Assembly: GCA_023634235.1 (NCBI GenBank)
Contig: JAMKCF010000016.1
Coordinates: forward strand, 10,290,866-10,354,865
Length of the DNA: 64,000 bases
From: Pisaster brevispinus
Taxonomy: Eukaryota > Echinodermata > Asteroidea > Forcipulatida > Asteriidae
Direction of reading: 5' to 3'
The stretch's first letter is position 1; each line of letters begins with the position of its first letter. Made by a program: the position numbers and the translations under genes. Below, piece after piece: positions 1 through 10,660 of this stretch. The notes under the pieces are model-generated. The model did not search any database. It was not told where the DNA came from and saw only the letters and a list, made by a program, of their open reading frames with translations.

Positions 1-170
1 CCAAAACTTGCTACCGGTACAGGTGCCCATACACACTGTAGCCACAAATCACATCATAAATATTTATTGAAGTCAATGAAGAGACAAAAAAGAAACCAAG
101 TGGTCAAAACAGTGTTAATATACATTCCTACCATTTTGACGTCATCCTTTCTTTTTTCCTTTCTCTTTAG

Positions 171-263
171 CAATCTGTAACCCCTCATGCGTCCATGGGA
201 CTTGTGTTCGCCCAAACACCTGTAGCTGTATAACAGGGTACACTGGCCCAAGATGCAGCAGAG
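171..263 (+). CDS. Gene 1 exon A: EMI-proximal EGF
   Basis: Acceptor ctctttag, donor gtacttg, phase 1-1, 31 codons. Encodes a compact six-cysteine EGF ([12 protein letters not shown] at its start, then [12 protein letters not shown]). In genes 2 and 3 the same exon directly follows the EMI exons. Confidence 0.85.
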
Positions 264-3200
264 GTACTTGGTACGATGAAGTTTGACCTTTTAATTATTT
301 TTTTAACACACAAAACCCCACCAATTTCGCTCAAAATTACCCATGGTGATACAAATTATGTAATTTCTTGAGATGTAGACGAGAGGACGTTTGTACAGAG
401 TTGCTGTTAAATTGTACGAGTCTAAGGCCTCCGCGTTACAGATGCGAAGACGTGCCTTGTGCTTGCATTTATGGAGATTAAACAATAAGTCGTGACTGAG
501 CGGTTAGGAGCATTGGGCTCAAGCTCTGGTAATTCTGATAACAGCAGAGTGTGGGTTTGAGCCCCGGTCTTGACAGTGTCATTAATTTAAGGGAAAACAC
601 TTGACCATAATTACTTTGTACTCCGGATGGGACATTGAGCCATAGGTCCAGTAAACTAGGAATGGTCATGCGTGTACCCAGATTACTTATCGTGGAAACT
701 TTGGGGTTAATAATCCCGTTGTTCCTGGTTCACAAAGCAAGTATACCCTCAGGCTTGCGAGCTACAGAGATTAAATTCAACTTTGAGGCATCCAAGGTTT
801 AATAATAGAAATATATACCAACAGTTATACTAGTAAAAAAAAGTGACGATATATCATAAAGTAACGAACTACATCTCCTGTCCATTCGAATATATATTTG
901 TATAAAAGTGACGCTTTTAGACGTTCGTGTAATAGTTTTGCCGTACAGATGGTTAACATGTAGACGTCATAAATATTACAATCTCCAGTTTCCCTCTCCC
1001 CCTTCCTGTGATTGACCTTTCTCCTGGTTTTCATTTTCTGAAAATTTCCTGTTTCTCAAGACCTTGACGAGTGTACGGTGCAGTCCTACTCTGCTCGCCG
1101 ATGTGACCACATGTGCACCAATACCATCGGTAGCTACAGATGCGAATGCAACTCGGGATATCTCCTGGCCTCTGATCGGCATACTTGCACTGGTAGGTGT
1201 CAAAAATGTCTCTTAAAATACGCCAAACAGATAGCCCTGGGTGCTTCACTTATATAACAAGAATACGATTTTAAAATGTTCCGGTTCCGTTTATTGTTTT
1301 GCATGTCCGGCAAGCCTGTAAAACTTTGCAGTTTTACTGTTTTCCTTGTTTAACCATGGTGTGGTGTTCACTCTTTCCCCTGACGTCATGACCACACTAA
1401 TCTTTAGTGCACCATTTTGGGAGTCAATGTGTCTGCGTGTAGTACATTTTGTTTGATGATCGTAATTTTAACGGAACTCTTTTTTAACACCCAGCAATAA
1501 GAGTAACTTAAAAGCGCAAAGATATTAACACGGGACCATTTTATAACAACAAGCGTTTAACCGAATAAAGCCATTACAAACAAAGACAAGGCGTCAACCC
1601 TGACTTTTAAAACAAACTCATGACTTAGGTAAAAACTAATTCTTTTACCCACCTATTAATGTTATTTTGAGCGAACTATACTTCGGCGCCGTCGATAATT
1701 CACGAGTTGTGGAGTGTCGTGGCCGAGCGGTTTAAGACCATCGGACTCCAACTCTTGTGTTTCTTATCAGTAGAGTGTGGGTTCGAGTCCCGGTCGTGGC
1801 ACTTAAGTCACTGAGCAAGATACTTTATCATAATTGCTTTGTTCTTCAGATTCTTCAGATTCTCCAGCAGAATACTTATCGTGGTAGAAACAGGGTTAAT
1901 CCCGGAGTTTCTGGTTCTTACAGCAATCGACATTGTTTATACATTTCCTCATGCTTGAGAGCTGATGTGAGGCATAATTGGTTTCATCACCAGAAATATA
2001 TGCTCAAAATAATTTCTCCTTGAAATGAAATAAATATGAATGCTTAACCCTGTCGCCACTATACAGATGTTGACGAATGCTCGATGACTCGCACAAATAA
2101 ATGTCACCAGATTTGCTACAATACTGGCGGTAGCTTCAGATGTGGTTGTTTCAGAGGTTACGATTTGCATCCCAACGGATTCGAGTGTAGCGGTATGTTT
2201 TTATCCCTTTCTTATTCTATTTGTGGGTCATTCTGTCCCGGAATCTGCGTTAAAATGACCCAGAAAAGAGTTACGCAGAATCTTGATTGAAAACCCGTTT
2301 TTTAACCACTTTCCGGGTCAGCCTGACCTGGAAATGGATTTTAGGCCCCTGGGGACCCGGGAAGTTTTAGTAAGAGCATATTCTGGATAAGTCTATTTCC
2401 AAGATATCATGCTTGGTTAGAGTTGATTTATTTAAATTGATTAGATATTATTTTAAATCTGAAAGCTAAAGTCTAAAATCAAAGTTCATACAAGTGCCGA
2501 TCAGCTTGGGACATTTCCGTATGTAATACTTTTCAGAGTAGATGAAGAACCTGACAGCTCCCCGTTGCCACATTCCGACAAGGCCCGGGATGAACTTCCT
2601 GTCTGAAAAAACCCCAACCAACAAAACAAACAAACAAACAAAACACCCCCAAAAGTTTTATGATATTTTCACAGCTGATTGTTTGGATCGTCCTAACATA
2701 GAGGACGGAAACGCTCACTAAAACAACTTGTTAAAAACAGAAAGCATGGACCATGTAAAACCTTTGTTTACAAAAAAGCGAACGACCTTGAACATTCCAG
2801 GGCCCTTCAGGCAGACAAGATAGTACATTAGTCATTAGGAAATGATTACATTTTGTTTCAAAATTTCCACATGAATTCAATATTTACAAAAGAATAATAG
2901 TTGCATAAGTTTTTAGATTTGTCCCCTTTTTCCATATCAAAAGTTGATATAAAAACAAGACAGCGATGAGTTGTGTACAAATCGGGCCAGCAAGAAGTCC
3001 AGGGTCTGTGTGGCTCTCATGTGAACAATTGTGATAACACAAGTCACATGCCCTGTTTTTGGGAGAGACATTTAAGCTTGTAATCCTATCTTATAAGTTA
3101 TAAGTTGTACGGTTAATTATATTTAAGGGGAAAACATGGCATGATTTGAAAAAATGATATGCCGAACAGTCCTGTATCAAACCTTTAAGAAAAGGTTGCA

Positions 3201-6200
3201 AGTTAAAGCTTGTCTTTGTTTTCTTGCTTTAAGACCGTAACGAATGCGAAGAGGATGGTATGGCTTGTCAGCAGCTGTGCATGAACCAACGGGGAGGTTT
3301 CAGATGTGGTTGCGAAAGAGGATATGAGCTGCTAGGTACACGGCAACGCAGAGGTAATGCAGGAGGAAAAGCTAGGTCCAGTATTTTTTAAAACTTGCTT
3401 CATTAGTACATGCGAATTTCGTACTTGAGAATAAATAATAGTATTTGGTTTACCAGTGCACCGATGTGTGCTACGCACTGTATACTCTGTAATTTCCCGA
3501 TTCCAGTGACATTCTTCAATTAATTTAACAACATATATTATTGATGCAGTACCCGCAGCTAGAATACAGGATTCCAACCAAAAGGGCCCATGGTACAAAT
3601 GAAGAAAAAGGGGAAAAACTAATACAAAACAGTTAATTGCCTGACGTTTCGAACCTAGCAGAGTCTTTCTCAAAAGCTACCACCCCCCCCAAAAAAAAAA
3701 AAGAAGAAGAACAAAAACCCAAAACCAAACAATAACAATAAAATCAAGAAAAATTACTTCCAAGTTTAGATGAATGTGAGGTAAATACACAGGTGCTGGG
3801 CTCGTGAAAATAGAGACCAATGTTGTATCACCCCGGCTAACTCCTAAACGTGTTTTTAAAGGTGTAACCAACGTGAAAACGACATGTGACGTTATTTATA
3901 AAATGAGATGAGCAAGACCTATGTATTTCAAACATAATGTTTACCCCTCGGTGAATAACCAAGGACAGCAGGAAATTTTTATTTTGCAAAATAATGTTCT
4001 TTATCTCCTGCGTGGTCGACCCAATCTTTCCACTTTTTATATACGCATTGATACCCCACACATAGACGGGTGTGAACGTGGAGAGGATGACTGCGATCAA
4101 GTCTGTACAAATGGTAACGGCACATTTACATGTTCGTGTTTCGAAGGCTATGAACTTGGCATGAACGGAAAAACATGTGACTAATTGAGTATGAATACCA
4201 CGTGACAAGCATGTACGTCAAAACTATCCATATCAACCAGTGAGAAATTTGTCGTAGAGCTCATTTCAAAATGGATGCGCAATCGAATTGACTCAGATAC
4301 GCACAGAGAACCCACACGGCATATCGTCTAAGTTCATTTTCTGTTATATATAATGGTTAACGTCGAAACCAAAACCGGTGTGGCAGGAGATTCTGTCCCC
4401 CGGACGCGATATTTTTTTCCAGCTCAGTTGCGGCAGAACCAACAGAGGGCGCTATTACCGAGGGATTTCATCATGAAAGAGATATGAATAATGCATGTCA
4501 TAGGTTATGAAAAATAAAAGCGCTCTCTTTTGAATCTTCCTCCTCCACCCCATGTTAAATTCACATTATAGGGGACAGAATCTCCAGGGACAGGTTTCCA
4601 TAGGACACCGGCAGTGTTTATCAAGCACGATTCTAAAAATGCGGAGGTGCACCACAGCAGATCTGGTCCGAACCCCTGGGCTTGTCTGGCGACTTAAGAG
4701 CAGATTTCCGCGCAAAGTCCCGCCATGAGTTTGGGCCCTGTTCTTAAAATTATTACGCAGAAAAAATTGACCAAATCAGCGAAAGTTTGAGGGGAGCTGC
4801 CTGACATTACATCACAATTGATATTTTTCGTTCGCAGATATCGATGAGTGCGCACCTAGGCCCCCTACAACTGCGAATTGTCACATGATACAAATCTGCC
4901 AAAAGGTCGAAACAGAACAGAGGTTGAAATGCTATTATATCGACGGCAGTTATAGTAAGCTTCAGTTGGGGCCTACAGGTACGTTTTGATCAACCTCTTT
5001 CTCACACGTTGACGACGAAGCATTTTAGTGAATAATTAAGGTTAGTTTAAAAACAACTACAACAACAACAGTGTACAAGCCTAACCGGCTTGTACACTGT
5101 TGTTGTTATGGACAAACACATATTTCTACTCTGAAGAAAACATCGAGCTAGAAGAGTGGCGCAGTGCTCTGTGCCCACTTCCAAAAACCATGGACCAACC
5201 AATAATATTGCCTGCTGTGTAGAGTGAGAACCATATTCATAGAAAATGCACATTGCACCAACTCACAGAAACCGCAGGTAGCTAGCGGGACATGTGCTTT
5301 ACTTACGGGCAGCATTGTTTAGGAAATAGATAGTCTGCTATTAATTGCCGTTCCGTAAGCAAAACAAATCTGCTCACAGGTGTTTATGAAAGTGGGCACA
5401 GATTTATAACAAATATTTTTTTCCTATTTTACTTATACTGGTTTGGTTGTGTATTTTTGTCTGTCTAGGTGCTCTTCTCAGCGTAAACTGTACCGAGCTG
5501 CTAATCTGTAGTCAGGTATATGCTCAGTTTACGTGCGCTTGTGTGGCAGAGGAGGGTCATGCTCTGAGTGAGGTCACCAACTTTGGTAATACAACATAAT
5601 ACGTGCTTTAATTCCATTATTTACACCGAAATAACCTTTAATTTTTGGAAGTGTTCACACACATGTATTGTTTGATGGCTAAAGGCCAACCAGTCCGCTT
5701 GAAGTTTGGTGACCAAAGAATATACGAAAGAACATTGAGGGTTGGTGTACGTTGGTTAATGCTACGACCAGAGATAATGCGGTTGGTACCCGCTGTGTCA
5801 CTTCGCTAGTGGATTGATTCGATGTTCTTGAGAAAATACCATAATTTTTGGGGTTGTTTTCTCAGCAAGTGGTCACTGTAGTCTGCTGAAACTTTCACAT
5901 GTGGCTTTAATTGTATCTTTTATGAAAATTATACCTACAAATCAACATTACGTTGACAAAAACATATCTATGACCCCACCTTCAAGGTTTTGATCACAAA
6001 TTTTCACTGCAGTTATCTTGAGTTACCTTTTTAACGTTCATTTTCTTTTCAAGGAAACTGTAATAATGCTGATCCATCAAACCGCACAATATTGTACGCG
6101 TGTCGCAACTCTACCGGAACACTTAACTGCAGTTGTGTGGAAGGGTACCAACTATCAATCGACAACACATTCTGCCGGGGTAAGATAATTTTTTTGGGGT

Positions 6201-7140
6201 TAAGGGTCAACAATCCAGTCATATAATTCTGAGAGCCTCAACAGTAATACTTTCATTGTATGACCATTATGTTTTGTTTATTTGTTTAAACAATTTTGGG
6301 TTTATGAAAGTTCGCCCCAAAGAAGGCTAAAAGCTACAAAAAGAAAAATATTAAAGATGACAGTCTCAGGGGAGTTGAAGTTAGGATATGATAGGCTCCT
6401 AAAAACAGTCTAGATTGTAAAATGAATGGAAAAATGCGCCAAGCAAGGAGTTCCACGCAGAATAAAGCTGTTGGAATGGTTCTTTGCTTTACAACTCAGC
6501 AAAGAAAGAGTGTTGAAGGGTGAAAAGAAGCAGAAAGCTTGGTTACACTCTCAAACACTTATTAGGAGGACTAGGTCGGACACAGTGGTAGCACATTTAC
6601 CATGAGAGTAGTAGAAAAGACAGAGGCTGGCTACAGACCTTTGGTGGGAAAGAAGCTGTAGCGTTGATCCCAACCCTTTATCAATATTTACAATCATATT
6701 CTGTTCTCTATCACGGTTGCCATGATCCCCTGCTCGCAATTTTATAACTCGTAAGGATTATCTTTTTTTTTTTCAAGGCAGAATTAGCATTTTTGTTAAT
6801 TACTCCTCTAATGAATAAAGTAGAAAGCCTTTTTTTCTTGACTTCCTCCATAATACGATTGAGAAACCTAAGGAGAATTTGAGTGGCCTAGCTTATCTGG
6901 TTTACCCGCTACATCCAATTCAACTGGCGCTGGTCCAAGGTCTATGGGGATTTCCCCATAGACTTGCGGTGACATTCCTTAGCGTGGGGCCTATGCCTTA
7001 GCATACGAGTACATGTTGTATGCTCTGAAATAACAATACAGACTTGATGGTGCCAGCTGTTGGGCTTCACCAAAGGTTTCCAAAGAGTTATTTATTTTGT
7101 GCGGTAAGGGGGGCGGTGCTTATGTTTTGGACTTTTTTGG

Positions 7141-7173
<33 letters not shown>

Positions 7174-9057
7174 CTCTTTTTCTTTTTTCTTAGTGATACA
7201 TAGTGGAACCCTTCAGGGCCCATGTGGGGGTATGGGGGAATTGTTTAACTATCTCTAGACCATCTCAAAGGTGTTGGGGATGCTCAGAGTCAATTTATGG
7301 AGCATTAAATCCCCTGTTAGTGTGTGTGTTAGTGTGCCATGATTTTCATGGCCAGCCAAATGCATAGCGTTTTCGTGCGCGTATAACGACCTGCAGGGTG
7401 GGTTTGATTGCCTTAGTTTGTGTTTTCCGAAGTTAAAACAAAGGCCATTTCCCTGAATTGACGCCATAGCTACCTTAAAAGTTCCTTAAAAATGTTTTGT
7501 ATTTAGATGAGGATCTGCATTACTGCAACTTGATGCAAAATTGTAAAAACACGGAAGGTGGCTATGAGTGTCCATGCAAAGCTGGATATATCAACAACAG
7601 GGAGACCGGGGAATGTGATGGTAAGAATCATGGGACACGGCACGGAAACGGTTTGTGAGGAATAATGGAGAAAACATTAAGACACAATAAAGAGCGCCAC
7701 CAAGTGTACGTTCTTGAGAGGACATTATCAAAACAAGTAGAGCAGGCATGTACGCAAGTGCAATGGCTGCAGAAATTCCTACTGCGGGGAGCACTTGAAA
7801 GCTTTGCAATGCTAAATTACCGCTAACACAAATTAATGAGCAAAAATCTAACACATGAAATCGATCAATATTTGATCATATACTATTTCCCTTTAAAAAA
7901 CTTCGAAAGGGGTGTTAACCAGTTTCAAAAATGAAATGCCCTTAGCAACAGCCCTAGTAACAGCCGGAGCCGCAGCCCGAGCCGCAAACATTTGAACACC
8001 TTAAGTCTTTACCGAGACAAGAAATTCAAATCTTTCTAGACCATACAGTCTCTTTACAAACAAACACAAATATATTTAAAGAGAGCCGTTTAGTTTGTTT
8101 TCCACATTTCAACTAGTTAGTTAAAAACATTAAAGGAAAGAAAAATAATAGTGACCGGAAAAGAAAATGAAATTTTATTCGTTAATACCTGCTCATGCTA
8201 AGCGTAGCAGGGTATACGTTTGGTAATTACTCAAACAAAAATTGACCATAAAACCTCACTTGGTAATAAGCACTGGAGAGCTGTCGATATTATAAATCAT
8301 TGTTAGAAACGACAACCTTTGAAGTAATGTAGTTTTTGAGAAAGAGGTTATTTTCACCCCAAAATTCAGAGGTCAAGGCGAAAACGCAACATGTGACGGT
8401 ATAAGCCCTTAGTTCACAGTTATTTTGCTACACAAATCTGATTACAAAAATCTGATAGCGTTTTGAAAAGCATATCGGGAACCCCAAGTCTCTTCGTCAG
8501 TGATTATTTGCTCAAAAATGTAAAATGTTAAGTGTTGGATTCCCAGCAAAACGTTCTGTAGATTAAAGCCAAATCTTTGAGCAGGTCTTTTCAGCAGCCC
8601 TGATTCACATGAAGAAAAACAAATACACAAATTTGTATTAAATTTACTGATATTTTCATGTTGGTTTTGAGGCGTTGCATGGTCAGGTATCAATGTATGT
8701 TCGGATTACAGTAACAACATGCGATTATCTACTTTGCTGTGTAGATTTTGTTCTTTAGGAACTTTTCTTGCTAGTTACTCTACTGCAGTGGAGAATAATT
8801 CTGAAAAGTTCTTAAAAGCAGGACATTCCTTTCAGAACTAGGTAGTCTCTTAAGTTCCATTATGTACTCCCTTGATACGTTGACATTTTTGTGTTGTAAT
8901 CTTGTAGATGTTGACGAATGCGTGGAGGACACTGATCACGGTTGTAACCACTTCTGTGAAAACTCATTTGGCGGCTACTGGTGTGCTTGTGTGGAAGGAT
9001 TCAAACTAATGGAGGACAACCATACTTGCGTCACGTCAACCGTTACGGCTCTCCACG
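171..9057 (+). CDS. Gene 1: EGF-repeat protein of the EMI/EGF array (5' end outside window)
   Basis: Ten intact-looking phase 1-1 exons are visible: 171-263, 1061-1192, 2067-2192, 3234-3353, 4838-4978, 5469-5585, 6054-6179, 7507-7620, 8908-9057, plus one broken exon at 4060-4182. Signal peptide and EMI exons, expected from genes 2 and 3, must lie upstream of base 1. Compared with gene 2 it has no SRCR exon, no counterparts of three EGF exons between 7620 and 8908, and no transmembrane or tail exons. It is clearly more diverged from genes 2 and 3 than they are from each other. Either it is a secreted member ending in a local terminal exon (9145 or 9919) or it is decaying. Domain identity is firm; function and expression are not. 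Confidence 0.75.
487..800 (+). repeat. Decayed tRNA-headed SINE
   Basis: A-box-like gactgagcggttaggagca and B-box-like gggtttgagcccc, followed by the SINE body near 690-770. Same family as the better copy at 19502-19830, with many substitutions. The surrounding intron 264-1060 holds nothing else I recognise. Confidence 0.6.
1061..1192 (+). CDS. Gene 1 exon B: calcium-binding EGF
   Basis: Phase 1-1, 44 codons, six cysteines. Begins DLDEC, the calcium-binding signature, and carries [10 protein letters not shown], which fits the Asn/Asp hydroxylation consensus of cbEGF domains. Acceptor tttctcaag, donor gtaggt. Confidence 0.88.
1711..1985 (+). repeat. tRNA-headed SINE, sense orientation
   Basis: A box tggccgagcggtttaagacc and B box gggttcgagtcc, with the body (cttatcgtgg, tttctggttctt) downstream. 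It sits in the intron before exon C; the same SINE is at the equivalent place in gene 2 (17069-17345) and 5'-truncated in gene 3 (39834-40095), so the insertion predates the duplications. Confidence 0.75.
2067..2192 (+). CDS. Gene 1 exon C: calcium-binding EGF
   Basis: Phase 1-1, 42 codons, [13 protein letters not shown] start and [10 protein letters not shown] core, six cysteines. Splice sites tacag/gtatgt match genes 2 and 3. The intron that follows (2193-3233) shows no further coding sequence. Confidence 0.88.
3234..3353 (+). CDS. Gene 1 exon D: EGF with the sixth cysteine lost
   Basis: Phase 1-1, 40 codons. [12 protein letters not shown] start is normal, but where gene 2 ends GDDQCLG this copy ends GTRQRRG: the tgc of Cys6 is cgc (Arg). 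That leaves an unpaired Cys5. Reading frame and both splice sites are intact. Confidence 0.82.
3554..3680 (-). repeat. Penelope-type 3' repeat fragment (possible)
   Basis: Read on the minus strand it contains gagaaagactctgctaggtt and then cgaaacgtcaggc, an arrangement like the hairpin-plus-cgaaacgtc motif at the 3' end of the Penelope-like copy at 44386-44427. A similar but eroded stretch lies at 19925-19975. Assignment rests on this motif only. Confidence 0.3.
4060..4182 (+). pseudogene. Gene 1 exon E: EGF exon with both splice sites destroyed
   Basis: Aligns with gene 2 exon 20320-20442. The acceptor cag is cac here, DIDEC has become a HIDGC-like start, and a deletion of roughly 115 bases takes out the last codons, the donor and the start of the intron, so the frame runs into taa at 4182-4184. 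Since the exon was phase 1-1, skipping it would keep the transcript in frame. Confidence 0.8.
4838..4978 (+). CDS. Gene 1 exon F: degenerate EGF, four cysteines
   Basis: Phase 1-1, 47 codons, DIDEC start, then four cysteines in total and the segment YIDGSY, with no C-x-C pair near the end. It is nine bases longer than in genes 2 and 3 (extra residues after DIDECAP). The preceding intron 4183-4837 matches the gene 2 intron and holds nothing coding. Confidence 0.75.
5062..5106. repeat. Perfect 20-base inverted repeat
   Basis: Arms acaacaacagtgtacaagcc and ggcttgtacactgttgttgt separated by five bases. It lies in the intron where gene 2 carries the SRCR exon, and is absent from genes 2 and 3. 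Confidence 0.9.
5469..5585 (+). CDS. Gene 1 exon G: half-EGF, four cysteines
   Basis: Phase 1-1, 39 codons, contains [12 protein letters not shown] and [11 protein letters not shown]. Acceptor gtctag. It is three codons shorter than its paralogs, stopping after VTNF. The intron to 6053 (468 bases) shows no feature beyond short A/T-rich tracts. Confidence 0.8.
6054..6179 (+). CDS. Gene 1 exon H: EGF-like, five cysteines
   Basis: Phase 1-1, 42 codons, [17 protein letters not shown] at the 3' half. Two N-glycosylation sequons (NRT, NST) precede it. Acceptor tttcaag, donor gtaaga. Confidence 0.82.
6426..6605 (+). other. Short intronic ORF kept open in three paralogs
   Basis: 59 codons with content like [16 protein letters not shown] and [12 protein letters not shown]. 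The same frame is open at 46704-46940 in gene 3 (78 codons) and, without the start codon, near 24018-24190 in gene 2. No splice signals tie it to the host gene. It may be a remnant of an old mobile element or chance; I do not recognise the protein. Confidence 0.25.
7145..7184. repeat. Poly-T tract
   Basis: Unbroken run of more than 30 T in the intron before exon I; a likely retroposon tail in antisense orientation or a slippage tract. Confidence 0.85.
7507..7620 (+). CDS. Gene 1 exon I: EGF-like, five cysteines
   Basis: Phase 1-1, 38 codons, ending in [11 protein letters not shown] and ETGECD. The acceptor tatttag is two bases different from tatttgtag in genes 2 and 3 but usable, and the first codon becomes Asp instead of Gly. 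Confidence 0.82.
8215..8360 (+). repeat. Dispersed short repeat at a deletion junction
   Basis: Core words gagcactggagagctgt-like, cattgttagaaacgac and gaagtaatgtagttt recur at 12830-12985, 24740-24815, 35500-35650, 47430-47510, 60070-60220, 61565-61690 and inverted near 60550-60660. Here it abuts the remnant of EGF exon L, where gene 1 has lost about 2.3 kb relative to gene 2. Confidence 0.7.
8369..8398 (+). pseudogene. Remnant of EGF exon L in gene 1
   Basis: The last 30 bases match the end of gene 2 exon 26999-27127 (caaggcgaaaacgcaaca, then tgtgacg and a gt donor); everything 5' of this, including the acceptor and exons J and K, is absent. Confidence 0.75.
8908..9057 (+). CDS. Gene 1 exon M: calcium-binding EGF
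   Basis: Phase 1-1, 50 codons, [13 protein letters not shown] start, [11 protein letters not shown] core, six cysteines, then TSTVTALHG. Good acceptor cttgtag and donor gtaagt. It is much more diverged from genes 2 and 3 than the other gene 1 exons. Confidence 0.85.
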
Positions 9058-9144
9058 GTAAGTGTCTGCATGGTCAAGAAGTATAAAGACAGGGAAATTT
9101 GAATTTTAAAAAACAGCACCCTCGTTTCTTTTCTTTTCTTTTAG

Positions 9145-9197
9145 ACAAAAACGTAACAATGCATTACGAGCATTGTTTATCAAACGAACCCAGATAA
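9145..9197 (+). CDS. Candidate terminal exon of gene 1 (secreted ending)
   Basis: A near-perfect pyrimidine tract (tttcttttcttttcttttag) ends at 9144. Joined in phase 1 to exon M it adds 17 residues (DKNVTMHYEHCLSNEPR) and stops at taa 9195-9197. Inferred from splice signals only; it would make gene 1 a soluble product. Confidence 0.4.
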
Positions 9198-9872
9198 TGT
9201 TGGCAGGATGTTCTTTTCAAAAGGCCCCATATTTTCTCCCCTGGAGACGTCGAACAGATCAAGCTCTATGCTTAAAGTGTTATCAGATTATCTGGAAGGT
9301 CTCGAGTACCCCTAGCTATTATATCCCCTAACTATTGTAACGTGTTACCTGCACTGTTAGTCTGCCAAGATTTCTATCCTTGGCGTTGCGTATTGACCAC
9401 ATGTATCCCCCACGAGACACGAAAAGGGGCTTTTGTTGCTCCGATCTTGGCCAATGCCCAGGGTGCCTTTGATTACTGCACAGTTAACCGACCTTTTTGT
9501 ATAGGTCCCGTTCATTTGACAAACGGATTAAGCCGGCCATTTTGAGGACTTACGGCTCGTTGCTATGCTTTACATGGTTATTTGAAACCAAAACTTATTC
9601 CAAAAATTGTGTACACGTCGCAGCTTTACAAGTGACATTTCCGTGATTGACTATTTAAACGTTCTGCCCTTTCTTTTGCGTCCTCTGCGGTATGGCTGCA
9701 GCGACCCTATCAACAATTCAAACATTCGTTTCCTTTGTCCTTTATTCATGTTCTTCTGTATATTGATGTTTTTCACTATTTTTTATACTTTTGCAAAGCT
9801 GTTTCACGAATAATTACACTATGAATGCTATTTGCATCTCACCTTTCACAAATGCTTTTTGTGCATACATAG

Positions 9873-10451
9873 TTGAATACACTTGCTTTTGGTGTTGTAT
9901 TTTCTTACGTTTTGACAGAGGTTTGGAGCAGCCTGGCTGAATCCCTTTCAACATCAACGTTGCGCAACTTGGCTATCAACAAACTACCATCTCTTCTCAT
10001 GAATACCAAAGCGTCCTCGACAACAAAGAAGTTCAAAGCCAACTGGGAAAGGTGGCAGAGTTGGGCATCCTCCAATACAGGCATCACAGTGTTTCCCGTC
10101 GACCCCTTCCACTTATCATTGTACATCGCCCACAATGCATCGACCGGGTATAAGACTGTCGCCGAATCTGTCGCAGCGGCAGTGAAGTGGGTCCACAGTC
10201 TGGCCGGCTTACCCTCGCCTACCGACATCATGATGGTAAAAACGGCACTGCAGGGCTTCAAACGCATTAACTCATCAGCACCGGTTCGGAAGGAACCAAT
10301 CACACCGGACATATTGACAAAAATCATCGGCACCCATGGGCAACCAAACGCCACCCTGGCCGACTTGAGGGTTGTTTTTATCTGTCTCGTTTCCTACGCG
10401 GGTTTCCTACGTTTTAACGATCTAGCTGGTGTAAAAAAGAAAGAAAAATAA
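9873..10451 (+). mobile_element. Truncated tyrosine recombinase (DIRS/Crypton-like)
   Basis: The 192-codon frame has an N-terminal helical core-binding-like region (TKKFKANWERWQSWA, then HLSLYIAHNAS) and ends just after VVFICLVSYAGFLRFNDLAG, which resembles the start of the catalytic domain holding the first Arg of tyrosine recombinases. The rest of the catalytic domain (H-x-x-R and the Tyr) is missing, so it cannot be an active enzyme. An acceptor tttgacag at 9911-9918 lies inside the frame and has the phase needed to receive gene 1 exon M. Class within the superfamily is a guess. Confidence 0.6.
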
Positions 10452-10660
10452 AATAATAATAATGTTGTGCGTGCATGTCTGTGTGTGTTTGGGGGACCCT
10501 CTCCCCCAATAAATGACCCCCCCCCCCCCAAACAACAACAACATAAGGCGCCAGTCAGGAACTTGACCTGGGGTCACGGTAAACGTGACTCAAGTCGGAC
10601 TGTCATCGAGGGCTTTTTCATCTAAAATACCCACAGCACTCCACAGTAAAATGCGGCTGC
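10452..10660. other. Spacer between recombinase fragment and gene 2 promoter block
   Basis: Low-complexity: a TAA-rich start, a 13-base C run near 10518, and no coding or RNA feature that I can support. Homology to the gene 4 upstream block begins only at about 10660. Confidence 0.5.

Noticed and set aside
3677..4208. Minus-strand frames of 64-123 codons around gene 1 exon E
   Set aside because: Antisense of EGF exon and A/C-rich intron; no supporting motif.
9342..9545. 67-codon frame before the recombinase as part of the same element
   Set aside because: No recognisable reverse transcriptase or other motif; could be element-derived but not supportable.
9607..9813. Hydrophobic frame (PLFMFFCILMFFTIF) as a membrane exon of gene 1
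   Set aside because: Low-complexity T-rich DNA, no acceptor in phase 1 leading into it and no counterpart in genes 2 or 3.
9905..10354. 149-codon minus-strand frame opposite the recombinase fragment
   Set aside because: Antisense shadow; the plus-strand frame has recognisable recombinase features.
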